A DNA stretch of 64,000 bases, from assembly GCA_016932385.1 (NCBI GenBank), contig JAFGCY010000005.1, positions 21,876 to 85,875 of the forward strand, written 5' to 3'. Below, piece by piece: positions 25,493 to 33,940 of the stretch (position 1 is its first letter; the number at the start of each line of letters is the position of its first letter). The position numbers were made by a program, and so were the translations under genes. The notes under the pieces are model-generated. The model ran no database searches. It saw only the letters and a program-made list of their open reading frames with translations, and had not been told where the DNA came from. Origin of the DNA: a bacterium. GTDB taxonomy: Bacteria; 4484-113; JAFGCY01.

Positions 25493-25498
25493 TATAAT
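25493..25498 (+). promoter_or_regulatory. -10 element of the thioredoxin gene
   Basis: A perfect TATAAT 27 bases before the ATG at 25526. The leader contains CGGAGGA, so this gene has a conventional leader and contrasts with the leaderless genes around it. Confidence 0.7.
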
Positions 25499-25525
25499 CC
25501 GTGTTCGCGACGATCGGAGGAAGCT

Positions 25526-25840
25526 ATGCAGGATATTACTGATGCCCAGTTCGCCGAATTGGTCGAGCAGGCTGACAACCCAGTACTGGTGGACTTCTCG
25601 GCGGTCTGGTGCCCGCCGTGCAAAATGTTGGCGCCCGTGATTGAACGGCTGAGCCTGGAATTTGCCGAAGATCTCGACGTCTATAGCGTCAATATCGACG
25701 AGCAACCCGCTCTGGCGCAACGGTTTGGCATTTCCGGCGTACCAACGATGATCTTCTTCAAGGATGGCCACGAGGTAAAGAAACTGGTGGGCTTCCGCGA
25801 TTACGACGCGCTCAAGGGAGAAATCGAGTCAATCATCTAA
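25526..25840 (+). CDS. trxA: Thioredoxin
   Basis: A 104-residue single-domain thioredoxin. The active site is VWCPPCKMLAP, a CPPC variant of the usual CGPC, and the cis-proline loop is ISGVPTMIFF. It reduces protein disulfides in the cytoplasm, since no signal peptide is present. The CPPC dipeptide usually shifts redox potential relative to CGPC, so its partner enzymes may differ from classical TrxA. It has a ribosome site GGAGGA and a TATAAT upstream. The phosphohexomutase gene follows 35 bases later and is probably co-transcribed. Confidence 0.88.
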   Translation: MQDITDAQFAELVEQADNPVLVDFSAVWCPPCKMLAPVIERLSLEFAEDLDVYSVNIDEQPALAQRFGISGVPTMIFFKDGHEVKKLVGFRDYDALKGEIESII

Positions 25841-25875
25841 CGCCAGGGCACCCCTAGGCTCCGCAGGAAGGGCGA

Positions 25876-27315
25876 TTGCAGATAGCATTTGGCAGCGACG
25901 GATACCGCGGCATCATCGGGCACCGGTTGACGCGCGAAGCGATCGCCCGCATTATCCTGTCCGTCCGCAGCACGCTCAACGAACTGAATGCGGCCGACAG
26001 CGGAGCGCCAATCCCCATTGGATTCGACACGCGCTTTCTGGCGCGTGAACAGGCCGGTTACGCCGCCCGGTTGCTGATCGAGCTAGGCTTCACCCCGCAG
26101 GTCAGCCCGTTGCCGTGCCCTAGCCCGTATCTGGCTTTTGCCGTCAAGCACCTGGGCGCGCCAATCGGGCTGCAGTTCACGGCGTCGCACAACCCGCCGT
26201 GTTACGGCGGTATCAAGCTCAAAGGGGCGCACGGCGGTAGCCTCTATCCGGAGCAGGCCGACCTGGTGGAGTCCCTGGCCAACTACGTCGACCTCGCCGA
26301 GGTCGAGGATGTGCCGTTCATCGCCACGGAGACCAGCCTCAAGGCGCTGGATATCGATGCTGCATACAAGAAAGCGCTGTGGCAGGCGGCCGGTTGGAAC
26401 GGCGATCGGGACACCGAGATCCTCGTCGACTTTATGCATGGCGCCACTTACCGGCTGTATGGCGGGATCCTGGCCGAAGCGTTCAACCTGAATACGGAAC
26501 TGCACACCGATCCCGATCCGCTGTTCGGTGGCGACAAGCCGGAACCCAAAGCCGACCGGCTCAACGAGTTGGTTCAGCGCGTGACCTATAGCAGCGGCAA
26601 AGCCATCGGACTGGCCTTCGACGGCGATGGCGACCGGCTGGCCGTGGTCGATGAACAGGGCCGCTTGCTGGCCCCGCATGAGATCTTCTGCCTGTTGCTG
26701 GAGCACTTGGCTCATCATCATCGGAAACGCGGGGTGGTCGTGACCACGGTCAGCTTTTCCGGGCTGGTCGAGCGTGTCGCCCGCGCTCACGACTGTCTGG
26801 TGCTCGATGTTCCCGTCGGCTTCAAGCACGTCAGCCGCGCCATGCAGGAAGAACAGGCGATCATGGGCGGCGAGGAAAGCGGCGGGACGGGCTTCGGCCA
26901 TTACCTGCCCGAGCGCGACGCGCTGCTGATGGCGTTAATGCTGCTGCATGCCCGTCAACTGGCCGGCACGCCACTCAGCGAAATGGTCGAGCAGCTGTAC
27001 CGTACCTATGGCCGACCCGTGTTCATCCGCCGCGACCTCAGGTTGGCGGCTGACTACAACCCCGAAGAACTGAAACGCAATATTCGCGACTTGGCCTCGC
27101 TCACACAGCTGGCCTGCGACGATGTGGTCAGCCTCAATCACCGCGACGGCATGAAACTGCGGACCAATGCAGGTTGGGTGCTGGTACGGTCCAGCGGTAC
27201 CGAACCGCTGGTGCGCGTCTATGCCGAAGGCGACAGCGCCGAGCAGGCCAACGCCTACGCCGACGCCGCAGTGGCAAACCTGACGGTGAACCTGGCGGAA
27301 AACCAGCGGGTCTAA
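25876..27315 (+). CDS. Phosphoglucomutase/phosphomannomutase
   Basis: A 479-residue alpha-D-phosphohexomutase. It has the N-terminal FGSDGYRGIIG, the active phosphoserine loop in TASHNPPCYGGIK, the metal-binding loop AFDGDGDRLAV, the sugar-binding loop GGEESGGTGF and the C-terminal phosphate site VRSSGTEPLVRVYAE. It interconverts 1- and 6-phosphates of glucose or mannose. The start is TTG 25876, with GGAAGGG before it. The length is typical of the family. Substrate preference cannot be told from sequence alone. Confidence 0.9.
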   Translation: MQIAFGSDGYRGIIGHRLTREAIARIILSVRSTLNELNAADSGAPIPIGFDTRFLAREQAGYAARLLIELGFTPQVSPLPCPSPYLAFAVKHLGAPIGLQFTASHNPPCYGGIKLKGAHGGSLYPEQADLVESLANYVDLAEVEDVPFIATETSLKALDIDAAYKKALWQAAGWNGDRDTEILVDFMHGATYRLYGGILAEAFNLNTELHTDPDPLFGGDKPEPKADRLNELVQRVTYSSGKAIGLAFDGDGDRLAVVDEQGRLLAPHEIFCLLLEHLAHHHRKRGVVVTTVSFSGLVERVARAHDCLVLDVPVGFKHVSRAMQEEQAIMGGEESGGTGFGHYLPERDALLMALMLLHARQLAGTPLSEMVEQLYRTYGRPVFIRRDLRLAADYNPEELKRNIRDLASLTQLACDDVVSLNHRDGMKLRTNAGWVLVRSSGTEPLVRVYAEGDSAEQANAYADAAVANLTVNLAENQRV

Positions 27316-27362
27316 ATGCCGGCGGCGGACTGCCGCCGAAATGACGCGGAGGGAGTAACGGC

Positions 27363-28196
27363 ATGAGCACACGAGCAATAACAGGAGTAATGAGCTGGGC
27401 GGTTTTGGCGGTATTACTCTGTCTGATCCTGGCTCCCGCGCTGGGGCTGGCCCAGGAGTCCGCCGCCACGGAGTCAATCCTGCCGAGCCCGCCGGAGATC
27501 ACCTATTTCGAAGCCACCGCCAGCTTCCTGTGCCCGGTGCACCTGCCGCGCGACTACGACCCGGAACGTGCTTATCCACTTATTGTAGGCTTGCATGGCT
27601 ATGCCAGTTCGCCGCAACGGTTCCATTCGTTGTATTACGCCTTTGCGCACCCCGACTTCATCTACGCCGCGCCGCAAGCGCCCTACGCCCTGCCGATGGG
27701 CACGGAGCTGGGCTATGGCTGGCTGCCCGATATCCAGAGTGACGACCTGTACGAGCACTTCTCGCAGGTAACCCAAGAATACGTATTGACGCTGATCGAC
27801 CAGCTCAAGGCGCGCTACAACGTCAGCGAGGTCTACCTGCTGGGCTTCTCCCAGGGTTGTGCGCTGTCCTACCTGGTCGGTATCAACAACCCCGAACTGG
27901 TCTCCGGGCTGATTTGCTACGGCGGCTGGCTGGAGACGGGTTGGTTCACCGACGAGCAATTCGCGGCCGCGCGGGATATCCCGGTCTTCATCGGCTACGG
28001 CCGCGACGACCAGATCATGGGCTACGACAAGGCGGCGGCGGCGATGGATGAGCTGACGCGCCGCGGCTTCACGGTTGAGCTGTACGGCTATGACGAAGGC
28101 CACAGCATCACCGCGGATGCGCTGCAAGCCGCGCAACGCTGGATGTTCGGCGATCCCGAGCCGCCCGGTCAGCCCAATGCTGAAGCCGGCGTTTAA
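27363..28196 (+). CDS. Secreted alpha/beta-hydrolase (phospholipase/carboxylesterase type)
   Basis: A 277-residue esterase with a signal peptide (WAVLAVLLCLILAPALGLA). The mature enzyme has LIVGLHGYASSP (oxyanion hole), the nucleophile elbow LGFSQGCALSY, the acid in YGRDDQIM and the catalytic His in DEGHSIT, a complete Ser-Asp-His triad. It resembles the LPL/YpfH carboxylesterase group, but exported. The ribosome site is GGAGGGAGTAACGGC. It follows the mutase by 47 bases and may be on the same transcript. Confidence 0.85.
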   Translation: MSTRAITGVMSWAVLAVLLCLILAPALGLAQESAATESILPSPPEITYFEATASFLCPVHLPRDYDPERAYPLIVGLHGYASSPQRFHSLYYAFAHPDFIYAAPQAPYALPMGTELGYGWLPDIQSDDLYEHFSQVTQEYVLTLIDQLKARYNVSEVYLLGFSQGCALSYLVGINNPELVSGLICYGGWLETGWFTDEQFAAARDIPVFIGYGRDDQIMGYDKAAAAMDELTRRGFTVELYGYDEGHSITADALQAAQRWMFGDPEPPGQPNAEAGV

Positions 28197-28268
28197 TAAC
28201 GCCGGGGGCCGCTGCTGATCCGGCTGAATAGCCCGAATGGCTTACTCAAAATTCGGCGGTTTATACGC

Positions 28269-28274
28269 TACAAT
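28269..28274 (+). promoter_or_regulatory. -10 element of the symporter gene
   Basis: TACAAT ends ten bases before ATG 28285, so the leader would be only about three bases. No Shine-Dalgarno is present. Confidence 0.55.
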
Positions 28275-28284
28275 CTGCCGCGCA

Positions 28285-29916
28285 ATGTTTACCAAACTGG
28301 GTGTGTTAGCGGGTTATTTTCTGATTGTGCTCGCCATTGGTTTTGCGGCGCGGCGCGTCAAGGCGACCTCGGCCAGCGAGTTCTTCCTGGCCGGCCGCAC
28401 GCTGGGCACGTTCATCCTGATCTGCACACTGGCGGCGACCAACTTCAGCGCGTTCACGGTCTTCGGCTGCTCCGGCGCCGGCTATCGCGACGGCCTGGCC
28501 TTCTTTCCGGTGATGGCCTTCGGCACAGGCTTCATGGCGCTGACCTTCTGGCTGATCGGCCGCAAGGTCTGGCAGCTGGGCCGCGAACACGGGCTGGTCA
28601 CCCCCGCCGAGTTGATTGGCCACCTTTACCGCCACCGCGGATTGAGCCTGTTGTTCGCCGTGGTCATGATCGTCTGGACCGTGCCTTATCTGGCGCTGCA
28701 GCCGCTGGCGGGCGGGCTGGTTTTAAACGGCTTGTTCAACCTGCCGCAAATGTGGGGCGCATTGATCATCACCGCGGTGATCGTGCTCTATACGCTGCAC
28801 GGCGGCCTCAAGGCGGTAGCCTGGACCGATGCGTTCCAGGGCTTGCTGATGCTGGTCATGCTGTTCGTCGCGCTGGGCCTGGTCATCGCGCACCACGGCG
28901 GACTGGCCGGCGCGTTAAGCCAGGTAATGGCGGAGAGCCCGGCGCATTTTTCGCGCCCCGGCGGTACCGGCTATTACCTGCCGGGCGTCTGGTTCTCGAT
29001 GATCCTGTTGTGGTTCTTCTGCGATCCGATGTTCCCGCAGCTGTTCCAGCGCTTCTACGCCGCTAAAAATGAACGGGCCCTCAGTCGCGCGATGCTGGTC
29101 TACCCGGTGGTCACCACGCTGGCCTTCGCCCCGCCGATCCTGCTGGGCGTGCTGGGCACGCTGAGCTTTCCCGGTCTGGAAGGCAAGGCCGCCGACAACA
29201 TCGTGCCGCTGTTGATGACCAGCCTGGGCGGCGACCTGATGGGCACGCTGATCCTGACAGCCGGACTGGCGGCGCTGATGAGCACGATGGACAGCCAGCT
29301 GCTCACCCTCAGCTCGATCTTCACACGCGACGTGCTGCCCTGGACGGGCTTGAAGACTGAAGGCTCGCCCTGGCCGGGCCGCGCCTTCATCGTGGTCCTG
29401 GCGGCGGCGGGCCTGCTGATCGCCGTCAACCCGCCGGCGAGTATCGTCAAGATCGGCTTCACGGCGTTCACCGGCCTCGCCGCGCTGTTCCCGACGGTGC
29501 TGTTCGGGCTGTACCTGAAGCGCCCCAGTGCGCCGGCGGCGATCGTGTCGATCCTCGCCGGCCAGGGAGTGCTGCTGGCTTACGTCAACGGCTGGTTGAC
29601 CGCGGTAGGCTTCCTGCCCGCCCTGCCGGTGATGATTGTCTCAACGGTGCTGTATCTCGCCGTCCAACTAGCGGCCAGCCGCCAATTCGCGCTGGTTCCC
29701 GTCTCCCAGCGCAGTCTGGCGTTCGGCCTGGCCTTCACTGGGTTATTCATCCTGGCGATGGACTTCTGGAACTGGCATCAGAGCGGTCCGCTGTTGCTGG
29801 GCCTGCCGTACTGGCTGTGGTACAGCATCGGCTTGAGCGCATTGCAGGTAGCGCTAGCCATGTGGATGCTCCGCACGAAGAGCAGCGCCGTGTTGGCTGC
29901 GCCAGGTAAAACGTAA
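28285..29916 (+). CDS. Sodium:solute symporter (SSS family)
   Basis: A 543-residue transporter with about 13 membrane helices. The start FTKLGVLAGYFLIVLAIGF and SASEFFLAGRTLG are typical of the SSS family (PutP/PanF/SglT group). Sodium-site features include TLAATNFSAFTVFG and the later LTAGLAALMSTMDSQLLTLSS, the conserved helix 8 signature. The substrate cannot be predicted. ATG 28285 is chosen because the domain starts there and a -10 element lies just upstream; an in-frame ATG at 28237 lies upstream of that promoter. Confidence 0.88.
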   Translation: MFTKLGVLAGYFLIVLAIGFAARRVKATSASEFFLAGRTLGTFILICTLAATNFSAFTVFGCSGAGYRDGLAFFPVMAFGTGFMALTFWLIGRKVWQLGREHGLVTPAELIGHLYRHRGLSLLFAVVMIVWTVPYLALQPLAGGLVLNGLFNLPQMWGALIITAVIVLYTLHGGLKAVAWTDAFQGLLMLVMLFVALGLVIAHHGGLAGALSQVMAESPAHFSRPGGTGYYLPGVWFSMILLWFFCDPMFPQLFQRFYAAKNERALSRAMLVYPVVTTLAFAPPILLGVLGTLSFPGLEGKAADNIVPLLMTSLGGDLMGTLILTAGLAALMSTMDSQLLTLSSIFTRDVLPWTGLKTEGSPWPGRAFIVVLAAAGLLIAVNPPASIVKIGFTAFTGLAALFPTVLFGLYLKRPSAPAAIVSILAGQGVLLAYVNGWLTAVGFLPALPVMIVSTVLYLAVQLAASRQFALVPVSQRSLAFGLAFTGLFILAMDFWNWHQSGPLLLGLPYWLWYSIGLSALQVALAMWMLRTKSSAVLAAPGKT

Positions 29917-29990
29917 GAGCGGTCGCCCACGGCCGGATGTGCCCGGTTATGTCGGGCACTAGGCTGATGGGAACTACCAGTGCTGCTCGC

Positions 29991-30725
29991 CTACTGCTCC
30001 GCGGACTCGGTCTCGGCCGGGCCGACGGTCTTCTCGGCCACCGGCGACGCGGTATCCTGGCTCTCCAGGCCCCACTCGACCTTGAACTGCTTCAACAGCT
30101 CCTGGGCCTCCATCCGCTCGGCACGCTTCTCCAGTTCGATCTCGCGCATGTCGACGCTTTCGACGGCCATCTCCAGCTTGCCCTCGGCCATCGCCGTCTT
30201 CTCGCGCAGCTTCTGCATCATCTCGTCGACGGTCTGGTCCACATCGCCGATCTCGAAGGTCTCGAACACCTCGGCCACCTCGGCCTTCCACTTGCTGGCC
30301 TGGTGCTCGCGCATCGCCTGCTGCGCTTCCTGGACCTTCTTGTTCATCTCGCGCATGTAGTCCTGCTTGAACTCAACGGCCTTGTCGTAGGCTTCCTTGG
30401 CCTTCTCCATCTGCTCGAAGGAGCGTTCCTTGGCGCCTTGCGTCTGCTTCAAGCGAATCGCATAGTCCGCGGCCAGACTTTCATCGCCGCCCTCCAGCGC
30501 CGCCTTGACCCGTGCGATCAGCTTGCGCTCGTTCAGCGCGTAGTCCTCGTATTCTTTCTGCAGCAAAGTCAGGCCGCCGCGCATCTTGGCGAGATTCTGG
30601 TTGATTTTGGGGATCTTGTCCCGCATGTCGCGGATCGCTTGCTTAAGAATCAGCTCCGGGTTCTCCACCGCTTCGAGCGCGCCACCGAAAACAGAACGGA
30701 CCCAGCGCATAAACCGTTGCCACAT
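29991..30725 (-). CDS. pspA: PspA/IM30 (ESCRT-III-like) membrane stress protein
   Basis: A 244-residue protein that is helical over nearly its whole length. It starts MWQRFMRWVRSVFGGALEAVENPELILKQAIRDM, the conserved PspA helix 0 and helix 1 region, followed by long coiled coils (GGLTLLQKEYEDYALNERK, QMEKAKEAYDKAVEFKQDY). PspA/Vipp1 proteins assemble on the inner membrane and protect it under stress. The ATG at 30725 has a good ribosome site (GGAGGAATAAA). A bidirectional promoter separates it from the DUF4126 gene. No pspF or pspBC is present. Confidence 0.85.
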   Translation of the reverse strand: MWQRFMRWVRSVFGGALEAVENPELILKQAIRDMRDKIPKINQNLAKMRGGLTLLQKEYEDYALNERKLIARVKAALEGGDESLAADYAIRLKQTQGAKERSFEQMEKAKEAYDKAVEFKQDYMREMNKKVQEAQQAMREHQASKWKAEVAEVFETFEIGDVDQTVDEMMQKLREKTAMAEGKLEMAVESVDMREIELEKRAERMEAQELLKQFKVEWGLESQDTASPVAEKTVGPAETESAEQ

Positions 30726-30783
30726 TTTATTCCTCCAAAGGCGCGCCGACTGCCCCGACACGCTTGAAAAACCTGATTTCTGT

Positions 30784-30791
30784 ATTATACT
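30784..30791. promoter_or_regulatory. Overlapping divergent -10 elements
   Basis: The sequence ATTATACT reads TATAAT on the minus strand (30784-30789), about 58 bases before the pspA ATG, and TATACT on the plus strand (30786-30791), about 52 bases before the DUF4126 start. The region is markedly AT-rich. It is a second case, after 4110, of two promoters sharing one core. Confidence 0.55.
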
Positions 30792-30843
30792 ATATGCGGA
30801 AACCAAAGTACGGTTTCATAATATCAATATCGAGGTTGATAAA

Positions 30844-31434
30844 TTGATAGATGTGGGACAGTTGATCTTTGTTATATTAATGGCGGTATCACTTTCCGCG
30901 TGCGCAGGTATCCGCGCCTTCGTTCCGCCGCTGGCGCTGTCCCTGTTCGCGTTGACCGGGCACATCACGCTCAGCCCGCAATTCCAGTGGCTGGCGCGCT
31001 GGGATGTGGCGGCGATTTTCGGTGCCGCGGTGATCCTGGAGATCCTCGCCGACAAGTACCCGGGAGTCGATCATGTGCTCGACAGCATCGGGCTCGTGGT
31101 CAAGCCGGCGATGGGCGCCTTGTTGGCCAGCAGCCTGATCACGACCATCGACCCGTTGCTGGGATTGATCATCGGCATCATCGTCGGCGGCACGACGGCG
31201 GGTGTGGTTCATGCAGGCCGGGCCAAGCTGCGACTCGCCTCGACGGCATTCACCGGCGGCCTGGGCAATCCGGTGATCTCTTTCATCGAGGACGCGCTCT
31301 CGATCACCTGGGCGGCGGTCATGCCCTGGGTGGCGATTGTGACGGGCATACTCGTGATCGTGCTGATGTGGATCCTGATCGCCTGGTTGCTCAAGCACCG
31401 GAAAAGGCAACCGGCTGTCGGGACCGAATCCTGA
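30844..31434 (+). CDS. DUF4126 family membrane protein
   Basis: About 196 residues with several membrane helices. The start region VGQLIFVILMAVSLSACAGIRAFVPPLALSLFALTGHI is characteristic of DUF4126, with an Arg in the first helix. ADKYPGVDHVLDSIGLVVKPAMGAL and GGTTAGVVHAGRAKLRLAS follow, and the protein ends with a helix and a basic tail. The function of the family is unknown. The start is uncertain: TTG 30844 or GTG 30853 are the candidates in frame after the promoter. A hairpin with a 9-base stem spans the stop codon. Confidence 0.75.
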   Translation: MIDVGQLIFVILMAVSLSACAGIRAFVPPLALSLFALTGHITLSPQFQWLARWDVAAIFGAAVILEILADKYPGVDHVLDSIGLVVKPAMGALLASSLITTIDPLLGLIIGIIVGGTTAGVVHAGRAKLRLASTAFTGGLGNPVISFIEDALSITWAAVMPWVAIVTGILVIVLMWILIAWLLKHRKRQPAVGTES

Positions 31435-31441
31435 CAGCCGG
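31411..31441. repeat. Hairpin spanning a stop codon
   Basis: CCGGCTGTC and GACAGCCGG form a 9-base perfect stem whose 3' arm includes the TGA stop of the DUF4126 gene. No T-run follows, so it may stabilise the mRNA end or be an interspersed repeat rather than an intrinsic terminator. Confidence 0.5.
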
Positions 31442-31511
31442 CTGTTGGCAATTCCACAAGCTACGTCCAACTGCGAAAGGGCGGAGTAACCTGGTGGAAA
31501 AGAGAAGTTAG

Positions 31512-32087
31512 CTAGTTGTTGAGCCCCTGATCCAAACTCGCCAGGTAACGTATGACCTTGCGTTGGTAGGCTGTGTTCCGGATCCGCTGGCCGGTATTGT
31601 AGTAACTCAGCATCACATCGACGTCCGAGCCACCACGCTTGAGAATGTAAGTCGATGCCAGAATGTTGTCTTCCAGGTTGTAAAGGTCAACCTCGACTCC
31701 GTACTCGCGCTGCAAGGCACGCTGCCAGAACGGCTTGATCTGCATCAGGCCAATCTCGCCGGCGCTGCCGCGCTTGACATGGTTATGGTCGTCTTGATGG
31801 CGGCCGCGGGTTTCGGTATGGGCGATACTCCAAAGCACGGCGGGGTCCAGCCCACTGATTTCAGCAGCATCATGGATCGCATTCACGACGCGCTCCGCAT
31901 ACTGCGGATCGTCGCTGAGTTGTTCACGGGCGTCAGCGGCCCAAGCCGGCTCGTACTCCGCGGCGAAAGCCACCGCAGCGGCGATCCGCGCATTGGCATC
32001 GCTGCAGGCACTATAAACACTGGCGGGCACTACCTGCTCCACCTGCATCAACGGCGCCAGCAGCAGCATGACAAAAACGATATTCAT
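31512..32087 (-). CDS. Lytic transglycosylase (SLT domain), exported
   Basis: A 191-residue protein with a short N-terminal export segment (MNIVFVMLLLAPLMQVEQVV). The transglycosylase domain has the catalytic Glu in WSIAHTETRGR, the GEIGLMQIKPFWQR motif and the NILASTYILKRGG / MLSYYNTGQ motifs of the Slt70/MltE type. It cleaves peptidoglycan between MurNAc and GlcNAc. Its small size suggests a specialised wall opener, but no secretion system is near. The ribosome site is weak (CAGGAG, 12 bases before the ATG). Confidence 0.82.
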   Translation of the reverse strand: MNIVFVMLLLAPLMQVEQVVPASVYSACSDANARIAAAVAFAAEYEPAWAADAREQLSDDPQYAERVVNAIHDAAEISGLDPAVLWSIAHTETRGRHQDDHNHVKRGSAGEIGLMQIKPFWQRALQREYGVEVDLYNLEDNILASTYILKRGGSDVDVMLSYYNTGQRIRNTAYQRKVIRYLASLDQGLNN

Positions 32088-32323
32088 TAAACGCTTGCTC
32101 CTGGATTAAAAGCCAGCGGCGAAGATTGGCCTGCCGGCGATGTTTTACTACTGTTTGAGAGGCGGAGGTTTATACCACATATTTGCGAATTTGTATCTAA
32201 CCGGGGGTTTAAATTTTGATAAAGGAATTATGCTAAGCCAATAATCTGAAATCGCCGTTTGGCTGCGGCAGTCCCACCCGCCTTGCAACTGAACATGCGG
32301 CTCGCGGGTATCATCCTATTAGT

Positions 32324-33259
32324 ATGAGGACACGGAATACGTACAGCATGCTGGCGGCGGTAATGTTGCTGGCAATGGCGGTGGCCCTGCCGGGCCTGGC
32401 CCAGGCCGGCGGGCTCAAACTCGGCAACCTGTTCAAGATGAGCCTGTCGCAGGAACAGGACATCGCCCAGGACATGCACGACGAGCTGGCCAAAGATCCC
32501 GGGCTGATTACCGAGGGCGAGCGCTACGATCTCGTCCAGGAAGTCGGCACGCGGCTGGTCGAGAAGAACAATCTCGACGAGTACGAGTACCAGTTCTTCC
32601 TGGTCAAGGACGAGGAGGTCAACGCCTTCGCCACGCCGGCGGGCTATATCTACGTCACCGAGGGCCTGCTCAACTACATGGCTTACGACAAGTCCATGCT
32701 GGCCGGCGTGATGGCGCACGAGCTGGGCCACGCCAAGGACCGCCATGTCGCCAAGGGTTACGAGAAGGCGATGACCGGCATGCTGGGCCTGACCGTGCTC
32801 GACATCGCGCTGGGGAAGCAGAACGAGGACATCACCACCGCGCTGGCCTACGGCGGCCAGGTGGTCTACCTGAAATACAACCGCGACCAGGAGGAATGGG
32901 CCGATCGCCACGGCGTCGACCTGGCCTACAACGCGGGCTATGACGCCTACGGCCTGGTGCGCAGCCTGGAATGCCTGGAGTCGCTCCACGGCAGCGCCGA
33001 CGACGTCACGGTCTGGCTGCAGAACCACCCCGCCACCGACGAGCGCGTGGCGCGCACGCTGAAGATCGCCGCCGAGACCAGCGGCCAGCCGCACGGCTAC
33101 ATGAAGATCCCCACGCCGCCCAAGGACCACCCGCTGTATGCGAAGTACGGCCCCGAGGGCAGCGGCCCGGACCAGGCCGTCACCGGCGCCATCGGCGAAG
33201 CGGAAGTGCGCACGCGCTCCAGAAACAGCACCAGCAGAAGCACGCCCCAGGTGCGGTAA
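32324..33259 (+). CDS. M48 family metalloprotease, exported
   Basis: A 311-residue protease with a signal peptide ending ALPGLAQA. The zinc site is GVMAHELGHAKDRH (HExxH), and the third ligand is the Glu in RDQEEWADRHG. VNAFATPAGYIYVTEGLL precedes it, as in BepA/LoiP-type proteases that act on outer-membrane protein assembly. No TPR tail is present. TATCAT lies nine bases before the ATG, so the leader is very short. The last 20 residues are low-complexity, and an AT-rich HNH remnant begins immediately at the stop, so the C-terminus may have been altered by the insertion there. Confidence 0.85.
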   Translation: MRTRNTYSMLAAVMLLAMAVALPGLAQAGGLKLGNLFKMSLSQEQDIAQDMHDELAKDPGLITEGERYDLVQEVGTRLVEKNNLDEYEYQFFLVKDEEVNAFATPAGYIYVTEGLLNYMAYDKSMLAGVMAHELGHAKDRHVAKGYEKAMTGMLGLTVLDIALGKQNEDITTALAYGGQVVYLKYNRDQEEWADRHGVDLAYNAGYDAYGLVRSLECLESLHGSADDVTVWLQNHPATDERVARTLKIAAETSGQPHGYMKIPTPPKDHPLYAKYGPEGSGPDQAVTGAIGEAEVRTRSRNSTSRSTPQVR

Positions 33260-33477
33260 CAATCAGCACAGAAGCTATTGATCAAGTTCGTCTGAAGGCT
33301 GTTCAGTTGTTAGTTTGGAAGTGTGACGGTGGAAGATGTGTTGAATGTGGAAGTAAAGAAAACCTTGAATATGACCATATTATTCCTGTATCAAAAGGCG
33401 GTGCTAATACTGCCCGAAACATACAACTACTTTGTCAATCATGCAATCGGAAAAAATCTAATAAGATTGGCGGATAG
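33260..33477 (+). pseudogene. HNH endonuclease remnant without a start
   Basis: The plus-strand frame gives an HNH domain: VWKCDGGRCVECG with the zinc cysteines, then YDHIIPVSKGG with the catalytic His, NTARNIQLLCQSCNRKKSNK and a TAG/TAA-type end. No start codon precedes the domain, and the frame reads back into the protease gene. Base composition is far more AT-rich than upstream sequence. It looks like the 3' part of a mobile-element or intron-type HNH gene brought in by recombination. Confidence 0.6.
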
Positions 33478-33672
33478 AACGTTATTACCTGCCTTAATGA
33501 GCTAATAGATACTCTTAATGGTACATTTAGGATTTAGACTACTCCGACTATCTATGTTCATTAATCTAAGCAGTAATACACAATCCATTTACGCAAATCG
33601 ATTTGTGTATTAGCCACATACTCGCAAGATTAACGCACTAAATTGTTTACCCGCGCCGGACCGGTGCCGCGC

Positions 33673-33752
33673 CTAAATAAACAGCTTCAGTTCCTCGATG
33701 CGGCGGGTCAGTTCGCGCGGGTCGATCCGCCATTTCTCGGGGATCAGCACGC
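33673..33752 (-). pseudogene. Truncated duplicate of the AAA+ ATPase 3' end
   Basis: About 75 bases match 37714-37790, the end of the intact ATPase gene, with three or so mismatches. Translated on the minus strand it gives PEKWRIDPRELTRRIEELKLFI and a TAG stop, against PEKWRLDPRELARRIEELKLFI in the intact gene. Nothing upstream of it resembles the rest of the ATPase. It is either a relic of a tandem duplication or a duplicated edge of an inserted island. The bases between 33478 and 33672 hold no gene. Confidence 0.8.
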
Positions 33753-33867
33753 CGCATGTGCGGTGAATCGATAGCCATCACAAGTGAGAATCAGCCGCCG
33801 CAATACAGCACGTCCTGGGCAGGCCTATTCCGGGCAGGATGGTTCCCGCCCAACATCCAACTTAAGG

Positions 33868-33901
33868 AAAAAGGCCTGCACTCCTTTGTGGAATGCAGGC
33901 C
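33868..33901 (-). terminator. Intrinsic terminator of the PQQ-type lipoprotein gene
   Basis: On the minus strand GGCCTGCA and TGCAGGCC form an 8-base stem, extended by TTCC/GGAG pairing, around an ACAAA loop and followed by five T. It lies 40 bases past the stop codon at 33941. Confidence 0.85.
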
Positions 33902-33940
33902 CGGTGGTTTTACCTACAGCTTAATCCGTCACTGGCCGGT

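Noticed and set aside
33478..33672. AT-rich gap that might hold a small gene or attachment site
   Set aside because: No frame with a start and ribosome site and no repeat pair other than the ATPase tail.
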